DNA of 59,326 nt from an uncultured bacterium (lineage in GTDB: Bacteria > Verrucomicrobiota > Verrucomicrobiia > Verrucomicrobiales > Akkermansiaceae), in NCBI GenBank assembly GCA_945947905.1, contig CAMEZO010000003.1, forward strand, positions 1 to 59,326, written 5' to 3'. The notes beneath the pieces are model-generated. The model was not told where the DNA came from. It was given only the letters and a program-made list of their open reading frames with translations, and did no database searches. Below are positions 52,865-59,326 of this stretch, piece after piece (positions within the stretch are counted from its first letter, which is position 1; the number at the start of each line of letters is the position of its first letter). The translations under genes were made by a program, and so were the position numbers.

Positions 52865-53383
52865 TCAGTATGATGCCGTAATAATCTCGTAATTCACATT
52901 CGTCCCTACCGAATCCTGAGCAGTACCCGTCGCCCCCAAACCAAAGCCCAAGGTCGCATGGGGCGACATAGAAATAACCGTATCAGGAGCGGTGAAAGGG
53001 AGCGTGTTGTCCACCTCTGTCTCAGAGAGACCGTAGAGATGCACCATCATACGAGCGGGTTTATTGTCCTGAAAAACAATGGTATAATCTGCATACCCGG
53101 TTTCACTTCCCTGTGTAGAACCATAGGGAGCATAATTGATGAGCACCGTATTGGCCGTAACCTGGTTCTCCTGAATCTCCGCGGATGTGAACTGACCTCT
53201 GCCCACGACCTCCACATTGCTATCCCCTGCGCCCTTGTAGAGGATGGAGAAATTACCATTCACGAAGGGAGCGAGCCACTCAGATAGATTCCGATTGTTC
53301 CCGCCGCCACCGCCGCCGCAGGAGGAGAGAGCCAACGCCCCTGCGAGGCAGGAGCACAACACCAAAAAGAGCTTCTTTTTCAT
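52865..53383 (-). CDS. Small lipoprotein, unknown function
   Basis: A 172-residue lipoprotein with signal M-K-K-K-L-F-L-V-L-C, lipobox A-L-S-S-C and a run of six Gly right after the Cys, a flexible tether. The rest is beta-rich with no other Cys. The start at 53383 is chosen because the upstream in-frame Met lacks a signal; the promoter at 53423-53450 and a small leader hairpin lie ahead. It is the first gene of a two-gene operon. Confidence 0.7.
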   Translation of the reverse strand: MKKKLFLVLCSCLAGALALSSCGGGGGGNNRNLSEWLAPFVNGNFSILYKGAGDSNVEVVGRGQFTSAEIQENQVTANTVLINYAPYGSTQGSETGYADYTIVFQDNKPARMMVHLYGLSETEVDNTLPFTAPDTVISMSPHATLGFGLGATGTAQDSVGTNVNYEIITASY

Positions 53384-53403
53384 AAAATTAAAGTGGACGT
53401 TTG

Positions 53404-53420
53404 CCGCACTCAACGTGCGG
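53404..53420 (-). promoter_or_regulatory. Leader hairpin of the lipoprotein operon
   Basis: CCGCAC (53404-53409) and GTGCGG (53415-53420) form a 6-bp stem at the predicted 5' end of the transcript. Confidence 0.4.
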
Positions 53421-53422
53421 AC

Positions 53423-53450
53423 ATTGTAGCGGAATGAGCGGCTAAGTCAA
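53423..53450 (-). promoter_or_regulatory. Promoter of the lipoprotein operon
   Basis: On the minus strand, TTGACT (53450-53445), 16 bp, TACAAT (53428-53423). Confidence 0.7.
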
Positions 53451-53500
53451 GGAAAAAAATCAGAATTCGGGGGAGAGGGGCAAAAAAATCGGCCGGGGCC

Positions 53501-53809
53501 TCAATTTTCCGGGGCAAAGAGGGCGGGGAAGTCGATCCAGCGGGAGAGGATACCGAGGATGAGGCCGACGACGAGGACCCAGAATACGAGTTTGGTGAAC
53601 CAGTAGACCAAGGAGGCCAGGAAGATGGACCAGCGCTCCCGCAGGCCGGGAGGGTTGGCGGCGTAGTAGGCGGCGCGGCACTCCGGCGAGCAGAAGCCCA
53701 GGGCCTTGCAGACGCCCGGGTAGGTGCTGCCCTCCAGCGTGACGGAGAAATCGAAACCCTTACCGCAGCGGCGGCAGTCGTGGTGCTCCCAATCGGTGAT
53801 CTTCTTCAT
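53501..53809 (-). CDS. Small membrane protein with N-terminal zinc-ribbon-like motif
   Basis: A 102-residue protein. Residues 10-45 hold C-R-R-C and C-K-A-L-G-F-C-S-P-E-C, enough Cys for one or two zinc sites of the treble-clef type. Residues 60-90 form one long or two short membrane segments. No family is recognised with confidence. Its start overlaps the stop of the FAD-dehydrogenase gene, so it is the last gene of the four-gene operon that begins with the polyprenyl synthetase. Confidence 0.7.
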   Translation of the reverse strand: MKKITDWEHHDCRRCGKGFDFSVTLEGSTYPGVCKALGFCSPECRAAYYAANPPGLRERWSIFLASLVYWFTKLVFWVLVVGLILGILSRWIDFPALFAPEN

Positions 53810-55386
53810 GACAGCGGCATTTGCTGAACGGCCTCGGCGCAGCGGCGCCCATCGAGAGCGGCGGAAACGATACCGCCCGCAAAGCCCGCCCCCTCGCCGC
53901 AGGGGAAGAGCCCCGCGAGCTGCGGGTGCTGCAGGGTAGCGGCATCGCGCGGGATGCGCACGGGCGAGCTGGTACGCGTCTCGCAGCCGATGAGCAGGGC
54001 ATCCTCGCCCGCGAAGCCCCGCAGCTTGCGGTCAAAGAACACCAGCCCCTCCCGCATGCGCGAGCACACACTCGGCGGCAGCAGCGCATTGAGGTCCCAG
54101 GGCGTGATGCCGGGGTGATAGCTCGTGACAGGCAGGCTCGCGGACACCCGCCCGGCCAGGAAATCCTGCACCCGCTGAGCCGGCGCACGCATCATCCCCC
54201 CGCCCGCCTGCGAGGTCGCCACCTCCAGCGCCTTCTGATAAGCGATACCGGACAAAGCCCCGTGCTCCCACAGGAAGGCATCCGTATCCTCCGGCTCCAC
54301 CGTCACCACGAAACCGGAATTAGAGAAAGGCGAATTACGCCGCGAAAGCGACATACCGTTGACCACCACCTCATCATTCTCCGTAGCAGCCGGCACAATG
54401 AAGCCACCCGGGCACATGCAGAACGAATGCACCCCCCGCCCCTCGATGGACGTCGCCAACGTATAACGCGCCGCCGGCAGCCCCTCCGGACGCGGAGCAC
54501 CGGGACGCAGGTGGTACTGCACCGCATCGATGAGCGACTGCGGGTGCTCGATACGCACCCCCACCGCGAACGGCTTGCGCTCCAGCTTCAGCCCCATGTC
54601 CCGCAGCATGCGGTAGACATCACGCGCGCTGTGCCCCGTCGCCAGAATCACCGCGCAGCCCGTGTACTCCGTACCGTCCGCCGTCCGCACCCCGCAGACC
54701 CGCGTGCCGCCCCGCTCCGTCAGCAGCTCCACCACACGCGAGCGGAAATGCACCTCGCCCCCCGCGTTGATGATACTCGTGCGGATGGACTTGATGATAT
54801 TCGGCAACTTGTTAGAACCCACATGCGGGTGCGCATCAGTCAGGATGGCGGGATCCGCCCCATGTGCCACGAAAGTCTCATACACCTCCGCCACCGGCCC
54901 GCGCTTGGTAGCGCGCGTGTACAGCTTACCGTCCGAGAAGGTACCGGCGCCGCCCTCCCCGAAGCAATAATTCGAATCCTCCACCACGAAACCGCGGCAG
55001 TTAATGGGCTGCAGGTCAAACCGCCGCGCCGAGACATCCTTACCGCGCTCCAGCACGATGGGACGCATCCCCAGCTCCAGGCAACGCAGAGCCGCGAACA
55101 AACCGCCGGGCCCGCTGCCCACGATGATGACCCGACGCGCCCCCTCCCCCACCGGCGCATAATGCCGCACGGGCAGCTCCTGCGGCGGCAGCGGCTCATC
55201 CACCGCCACCAGCAGGCGCAACTGCTTGCAGATGGGACGCCGCCGGGCATCAATACTCTCCTTCAGCAGACGCATCCCCTGCACGCGCGAAGGCGAGATC
55301 TGCAGAGCATTCGCCACCTCCTTACGCTGCGCCTCCTCCCGCAGAGCACGGGGCAGCGGCATGTGTATGTCCACCTCGGTTATCAT
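53806..55386 (-). CDS. NAD(P)/FAD-dependent dehydrogenase-like flavoprotein
   Basis: A 526-residue flavoprotein of the uncharacterised FAD-dependent dehydrogenase group. The N-terminal ~90 residues are a small alpha/beta domain. The FAD motif V-I-I-V-G-S-G-P-G-G-L-F-A-A follows, with G-E-G-G-A-G-T-F-S-D-G-K-L, V-I-L-A-T-G-H-S-A and the C-terminal L-F-P-C-G-E-G-A-G-F-A-G-G-I, all usual for this group. The substrate is unknown. It overlaps both neighbours by 4 nt, giving tight translational coupling with the serine acetyltransferase upstream and the zinc-ribbon membrane protein downstream. Confidence 0.88.
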   Translation of the reverse strand: MITEVDIHMPLPRALREEAQRKEVANALQISPSRVQGMRLLKESIDARRRPICKQLRLLVAVDEPLPPQELPVRHYAPVGEGARRVIIVGSGPGGLFAALRCLELGMRPIVLERGKDVSARRFDLQPINCRGFVVEDSNYCFGEGGAGTFSDGKLYTRATKRGPVAEVYETFVAHGADPAILTDAHPHVGSNKLPNIIKSIRTSIINAGGEVHFRSRVVELLTERGGTRVCGVRTADGTEYTGCAVILATGHSARDVYRMLRDMGLKLERKPFAVGVRIEHPQSLIDAVQYHLRPGAPRPEGLPAARYTLATSIEGRGVHSFCMCPGGFIVPAATENDEVVVNGMSLSRRNSPFSNSGFVVTVEPEDTDAFLWEHGALSGIAYQKALEVATSQAGGGMMRAPAQRVQDFLAGRVSASLPVTSYHPGITPWDLNALLPPSVCSRMREGLVFFDRKLRGFAGEDALLIGCETRTSSPVRIPRDAATLQHPQLAGLFPCGEGAGFAGGIVSAALDGRRCAEAVQQMPLS

Positions 55387-56207
55387 GATTCATCCAGGCA
55401 CTGAGTCATCTCCACGGCAGGCCGACACATCCCCGTGCAACCCACCGGCACCGCCGGCACACCCGCCACCGTGGTATGCGCCGGCACATCCGCCAGCACC
55501 ACCGAGGAAGCCGCCACGCGCGCGCACTCGCCTATCTCCACCCGCCCGAGCACCTTGGCCCCTGCGCCGATGAGCACACCGCTGCGGACGATGGGGTGGC
55601 GCGCGCCGCCCTTCTCCTTACCCGTGCCGCCCAGCGTCACCTCATGGAACAGAGAGACATCATTCTCCACAATCGCCGTCTCGCCCACCACGAAGCCCGC
55701 CCCGTGGTCCAGCAGAATGCCGCAACCGATGCGCGCGGCGGGGTGAATATCAATGCTGAACACCTCACTGCCCGCACTCTGAAAATACAGCGCCAGCAGA
55801 TGCCGCCCCTGCTGCCAGAGCACATGCGCGATGCGGTAGGTAGCCAGGGCGTGAAAACCCTTGAAGAACAGCAGCGGCTCCAGCGCGCTGTGGCAGGCCG
55901 CATCGCGCTCCACAATGGCCTGCAGATCCGCCGCCATGCACTCCACCACGCCCGGATGACTGCGCAGGATGGTGCGGAAAAGCGGCTCCAGGTCATCCCG
56001 CCCCATATCCCGGCGCGAGAGCTTGCGCGCCAGGCGCACCGCCACAGCATTGGTGAGCGAATGGCGGCTGAGCACCACGTCATCCAACAAGCCATCCATC
56101 TTCGGCTCCTGCTCCACCGCCTGTTGGGCAGCGGCGTAAATATCCTGCCACACGCGCTCCGCCATACCGGGGCGGCGGGGTTCCATGTATTCCGGGCGCA
56201 GTTCCAT
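55383..56207 (-). CDS. cysE: Serine O-acetyltransferase
   Basis: A 274-residue enzyme that makes O-acetylserine, the carbon precursor of cysteine. The N-terminal helical domain (L-L-F-F-K-G-F-H-A-L-A-T-Y-R) is followed by the hexapeptide beta-helix with D-I-H-P-A-A-R-I-G, H-G-A-G-F-V-V-G-E-T and V-T-L-G-G-T-G-K, which carry the catalytic and CoA-binding residues. The longer N-terminus groups it with the E. coli-like form. The start at 56207 lies 4 nt after the polyprenyl synthetase stop. No cysK is in the window. Confidence 0.93.
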   Translation of the reverse strand: MELRPEYMEPRRPGMAERVWQDIYAAAQQAVEQEPKMDGLLDDVVLSRHSLTNAVAVRLARKLSRRDMGRDDLEPLFRTILRSHPGVVECMAADLQAIVERDAACHSALEPLLFFKGFHALATYRIAHVLWQQGRHLLALYFQSAGSEVFSIDIHPAARIGCGILLDHGAGFVVGETAIVENDVSLFHEVTLGGTGKEKGGARHPIVRSGVLIGAGAKVLGRVEIGECARVAASSVVLADVPAHTTVAGVPAVPVGCTGMCRPAVEMTQCLDES

Positions 56208-56211
56208 AGGC

Positions 56212-57222
56212 TCAGTCCGCGCAGCAATCGCGCAGCATTTCATCCAGACGCCAGGTCATCTCGGCCAGGGCCTCCCGCGCCGGGCTGTCCGGCAGCAGCC
56301 ACAGCACCTCGCGGGCCTCCTCATTGCGCTGCAGGCCCTCCTCCACGGAGCAGCGGATCGCCTCGCGGAAGGCCTCCGTGCCGCGCAGAGCGGTGTAGTC
56401 GATGGCCTCCCGGTGCTCCAAGCGGCGGCGCACCTCCTCCGCCACATCCTCGCAGCTGCTCTCCATCAGGAAGAAAACGGGCAGGGTCAGCTTGCCCTTC
56501 TCGGCGTCCGTGCCCAGGGTCTTGCCGGCGGCGGTGTCATCCCCCGTCAGGTCCAGGCAGTCATCGTAAATCTGGTAAGAGATACCCAGCAGGGTACCCA
56601 TGCGCTGCAGGTTCTCCACCATCTCGTCATCCAGCCCCTGCAGGTAAGCCGCGCCGGCCATGGCTGCGGCAAAGAGGGTGGCCGTCTTCTTGCGGATAAG
56701 TTCGTAGTAATCCGAGCGGGACATCTCGGTATCCCACAGGCGGGTCGACTGCTCCACCTCGCCCTGGCAGAGGTCGCGAACGGCCATGGCCATGCGGCGC
56801 ACGAAGCGGGCATCCCCGATCTCCGAGCCCATCACCATGGCCTGGGAGAGCATGGTATCCCCCAGCAGGACGGCCAACTCATTACCCCAGAGGGCGTTCG
56901 GGGTGGGGTTATCCCGCCGCGTGTCTGCCTTGTCCAGCACGTCATCGTGGATGAGGGAGGCCATGTGGATCATCTCCATGATGGCCGCGAAGGTGATGTG
57001 CTCATCCTTCACCCCGCCGGTGGCAGCGGCCGTCAGCAGCACCAGACCCGGGCGGATCATCTTGCCGCGCCCCTTGCAGATTTGCTCCATGTAGCGCCGC
57101 GTGTGGGGTTCATAATCCGCTGCCTGGGCCGCAATGCAGGCACGCACCCGCTCCAGCTCATGCTTGACAATCTTGATATGAGCCTTGCGGTTGCGCAGTT
57201 TACTGAAGAAAGGAAAACTCAT
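56212..57222 (-). CDS. ispB: Long-chain trans-polyprenyl diphosphate synthase (IspB-like)
   Basis: A 336-residue prenyl elongase that adds isopentenyl units to make the side chain of a quinone. The first Asp-rich motif is I-H-D-D-V-L-D-K-A-D-T-R-R and the second I-Y-D-D-C-L-D-L-T-G-D, with G-K-G-R-G-K-M-I-R-P near the N-terminus. The residues before the first motif (M-I-H-M-A-S-L) are small, as in long-chain synthases. Exact chain length cannot be read from sequence. It is the first gene of the operon with cysE; the start at 57222 gives the normal family N-terminus. Confidence 0.9.
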   Translation of the reverse strand: MSFPFFSKLRNRKAHIKIVKHELERVRACIAAQAADYEPHTRRYMEQICKGRGKMIRPGLVLLTAAATGGVKDEHITFAAIMEMIHMASLIHDDVLDKADTRRDNPTPNALWGNELAVLLGDTMLSQAMVMGSEIGDARFVRRMAMAVRDLCQGEVEQSTRLWDTEMSRSDYYELIRKKTATLFAAAMAGAAYLQGLDDEMVENLQRMGTLLGISYQIYDDCLDLTGDDTAAGKTLGTDAEKGKLTLPVFFLMESSCEDVAEEVRRRLEHREAIDYTALRGTEAFREAIRCSVEEGLQRNEEAREVLWLLPDSPAREALAEMTWRLDEMLRDCCAD

Positions 57223-57262
57223 GACGAAGGTGGCGCGCGCACGATACACGGGCGCGGCGGCG

Positions 57263-57291
57263 ATTGTACCAGAACGCGCCGCGCTTTGCAA
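57263..57291 (-). promoter_or_regulatory. Promoter of the ispB-cysE operon
   Basis: On the minus strand, TTGCAA (57291-57286), 17 bp, TACAAT (57268-57263) preceded by TGG. The -35 box lies just beyond the stop of the lipase-like gene at 57295. Confidence 0.75.
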
Positions 57292-57294
57292 TGC

Positions 57295-58989
57295 TTAATT
57301 GCGCTTGCCCGACTCTTTTTCGCACGCCCGGGCATATTCCAGCAGCAGGTACGCCAAGTCCAACGCTGCCGTCTTCGTATCCTGCACGGAGTGGTCACTG
57401 AGCACGGTTGTCTCCGTCCCCCAATTCAGGTGAGAGGAATAATAAGGCACCACCCCGTCGCTGCTGCGCGCGAGCTGCCCCCCCGGCGGGAAGCGCTTGA
57501 CGCCGATGACGGAGTGGGTACGGGCAGGACGTACGCGCAGGGGACCCAAGCCGCGGATGGAATAGCTGCTCGGCGAGAGCTGTCCCACGCTGGTGAACCA
57601 GTCCGTCAACTGCGAGGGGTCGGCCAGCAGGGAGTCCTGTTGCAGCGTAACGAGATCAACCGCGGCGCTCAGCAGGTTGGTGGGCAGCTCCACCAGGCGC
57701 GTGAGGAAGGCGACGATGCGGTAGCTTGCCAGCGGGGCGCCCCGGTGCGGGGTGGCCATGTACACCACCAAGCCGGCCTGCACGGGGCGGAAGTAGAATT
57801 GCTCCCGGAAGGCCTCACGGCGGGGATTGTCGAAGGGCGTGTCGATGTAGCGGGCCTGCAGCAGCTCGGGGGCGGGGCGCAGTTTGTCCGGCAGGCTGCG
57901 GAGCATGTCCCAGGGGTTCTCGCACTGGCTGTAGTGGGTGATCAGCCCGCCCATGGAGTGGCCGACAACGACCATGCGGTCCCAGTTGCGGTTCTTGTGC
58001 TCGGGGTCCAGCACCTCACGGGCATTCGCCAGGGCCTTGCGGTACTCCGCCGCCGTCACCACCCAGGAGATGCCCGTGGGGTAGTTGAAGTACCAGAATT
58101 GGTAGGTTTCGCGGATTTCCTTGACGGTCATCAGGCGGTTCACCAGCTTATCCCAAGTGCCGGCGCTGGACATGAGGCCGTGCGTGAGAATAACGGGGAT
58201 TTTGCGCGGGTTGTATTCCTCCGCGCTGCTCAGGCCCTCCAGCGGGCGTAGGGCCTGCGGACGCAGCATGCCCAGCCAGCGGTTATCTTTCACCCGAGTA
58301 AGCCCCCAGTACACCTCCAGCGGCGCGGAGAAATCAGCGGCCAGTTGATAACGCATGCGCCCGACGGGGTAGGTATCCTGCCGCAGGCGGCGGAGAAAGA
58401 CGAGCTCCGGCCGGCCGCTGCCCCGGGGGAAGTCCAGGACGGCGGTCATGGTGCTCACCGTACCCTTGGCGCTGAAGTGCACCTTGGCCTGCGGCCCGAA
58501 GTGCTTGAGGCGATCCCAGGGCACCACGCCCACCACGGGCACACCGAGCCCGGGTTCGTGGTAGTGCTCGGCCGGGTCCTCCATGGGCACGTCATCGGCG
58601 GGGACGATGTCGTCATACAGCTCCTTGGTGCTGAAGCTATGCGTACCGGGCATGTCGGCATAGCGCACGGGGAAAGCCTGCAGCAGGGGAGCCTGCTCCG
58701 GGCGCAACTTGCCGGCGCGCACCTGCAGGGCTTGGTGCCGCATGGCGCGCAACAGATCCAGCAGCGCCCGGTTGTACGCCGCCACGACCCTGCCGCGCGC
58801 CTCGGGGCTCAGGTCCGGCCGCCGCAGCTCCGCCCACTGTCCGCGCAGCTCCTCCACCAGCACCGCAGCTCCCTCCCCGCGCGCCGATGCCGGCGTAAAA
58901 GCCGGCGGCAACAAGGGACGCGGCGTACACCCGCCTATCAAAACACAGAGTACGCAGAGAATAACCAAAGGGTTCCTGTTCGCCTTCAT
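57295..58989 (-). CDS. Alpha/beta-hydrolase lipoprotein, lipase/esterase-like
   Basis: A 564-residue lipoprotein with signal and lipobox L-I-G-G-C. The alpha/beta-hydrolase fold shows the oxyanion strand V-I-L-T-H-G-L-M-S-S, the nucleophile elbow V-V-V-G-H-S-M-G-G-L with Ser, and M-A-T-P-H-R-G-A-P, typical of lipases and large esterases; the acid and His lie near the C-terminus (S-D-G-V-V-P-Y and L-S-D-H-S-V). The substrate is unknown. The start at 58989 is set by a promoter that predicts a leaderless transcript; an earlier in-frame start would overlap the promoter. Confidence 0.85.
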   Translation of the reverse strand: MKANRNPLVILCVLCVLIGGCTPRPLLPPAFTPASARGEGAAVLVEELRGQWAELRRPDLSPEARGRVVAAYNRALLDLLRAMRHQALQVRAGKLRPEQAPLLQAFPVRYADMPGTHSFSTKELYDDIVPADDVPMEDPAEHYHEPGLGVPVVGVVPWDRLKHFGPQAKVHFSAKGTVSTMTAVLDFPRGSGRPELVFLRRLRQDTYPVGRMRYQLAADFSAPLEVYWGLTRVKDNRWLGMLRPQALRPLEGLSSAEEYNPRKIPVILTHGLMSSAGTWDKLVNRLMTVKEIRETYQFWYFNYPTGISWVVTAAEYRKALANAREVLDPEHKNRNWDRMVVVGHSMGGLITHYSQCENPWDMLRSLPDKLRPAPELLQARYIDTPFDNPRREAFREQFYFRPVQAGLVVYMATPHRGAPLASYRIVAFLTRLVELPTNLLSAAVDLVTLQQDSLLADPSQLTDWFTSVGQLSPSSYSIRGLGPLRVRPARTHSVIGVKRFPPGGQLARSSDGVVPYYSSHLNWGTETTVLSDHSVQDTKTAALDLAYLLLEYARACEKESGKRN

Positions 58990-58996
58990 CTCTGCT

Positions 58997-59024
58997 ATTG
59001 TACAGCTTCCTCCACCCAATGCAA
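58997..59024 (-). promoter_or_regulatory. Promoter of the lipase-like gene
   Basis: On the minus strand, TTGCAT (59024-59019), 16 bp, TACAAT (59002-58997). Transcription would start at about the ATG (58989), giving a leaderless mRNA. Confidence 0.7.
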
Positions 59025-59063
59025 GCCTATTTTCTGTCCGCCCGGGTGAGAAACTTCAAAGCG

Positions 59064-59326
59064 CCGACCCGGTAGAGAGCGAGAGGTGTCTGACCGCGGA
59101 ATGATTGGGTGAAGGGGAGTGGTGTGCTTGGCTTTGAGCAGACTTCACACCGCCGTGGTAGAAGAACCCGAGAGGATTGATAACCGCGGAATAAAAGGAA
59201 TTTTTGGAGAGGTAGTGGCCTGCTTAGCTCGGTTCAGACTGCATGCCGGCGAGATAACAGCTCCCTTGGTTATTTTGATAAAATTCTAAAGCCACCTACT
59301 GTGAATTTGCCCTGAAGTCTCGCCTG
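59064..59326 (+). repeat. Palindromic interspersed elements F, running off the window
   Basis: A half arm (ACCGCGGAATGATTGGG, then GTGTGCTTGGC) is followed by a copy that starts AGACTTCACACCGCCG at 59140. That copy has the internal AGACTGCATGCCGG at 59236 and the centre CCACCTACTGTGAATTTGCC, and is cut by the window end. No gene is present from 59025 to 59326. Confidence 0.7.

Overview
The window reads as chromosome of a G+C-rich Gram-negative bacterium, most likely a member of the Verrucomicrobiota related to Akkermansia. The evidence is circumstantial: outer-membrane proteins and lipoproteins, an alpha-2-macroglobulin, a class I ketol-acid reductoisomerase, an acyl-CoA dehydratase activase pair, and few Shine-Dalgarno sequences. 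There is no rRNA or tRNA gene to confirm placement. Most promoters share one form: a TTGACA/TTGCAA-like -35 box, 16-18 bp, and a -10 box usually preceded by TG one base upstream. Several -10 boxes lie so close to the start codon that the mRNA would be leaderless or nearly so.

Layout. 1-6.0 kb (+): AsmA-like protein (5' end outside the window), IF-1-like protein, polyprenyl-phosphate sugar transferase, TrmL, an RNase H-like nuclease, RecA, and a frameshifted SprT-like gene. 6.1-8.6 kb (-): ilvC, then an ABC ATPase with a FadR/GntR regulator. 8.8-12.4 kb (+): class A penicillin-binding protein and a uracil-DNA glycosylase. 12.7-15.8 kb (+): an A+T-richer McrB-McrC restriction pair. 15.9-22.0 kb (-): a 2042-residue alpha-2-macroglobulin. 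22.4-29.7 kb (+): a lipoprotein with transglutaminase-like motifs, an exported partner, then nadB, an exported barrel-like protein and a HAD-FolB fusion. 29.9-36.5 kb (-): plsX, a Fic protein, and a two-gene 2-hydroxyacyl-CoA dehydratase/activase-like operon.

36.7-43.1 kb is the most unusual stretch. It holds a flavodoxin-fold oxidoreductase, a 1-kb region with an iteron-like array and a palindromic repeat element, an MmeI-like restriction-modification enzyme, a NYN-domain protein behind a structured attenuator-like leader, a 104/107-identical second copy of that promoter and leader without a gene, a further small-RNA-like unit, a 55-codon gene and more palindromic elements. This is my best candidate for an undescribed system.

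43.1-51.5 kb (+): degenerate Ppx/GppA-like protein, histidine kinase with a cyclic-nucleotide-binding-like sensor, porin-like protein, MutS and L-serine ammonia-lyase. 51.5-52.3 kb holds more palindromic repeats. 52.3-59.0 kb (-): two small lipoproteins, then an operon of polyprenyl synthetase, serine acetyltransferase, FAD dehydrogenase and a zinc-ribbon membrane protein, and finally a lipase-like lipoprotein. The window ends inside another palindromic element.

All calls come from reading translations and DNA by eye. No database search was run, so family names rest on recognised motifs.
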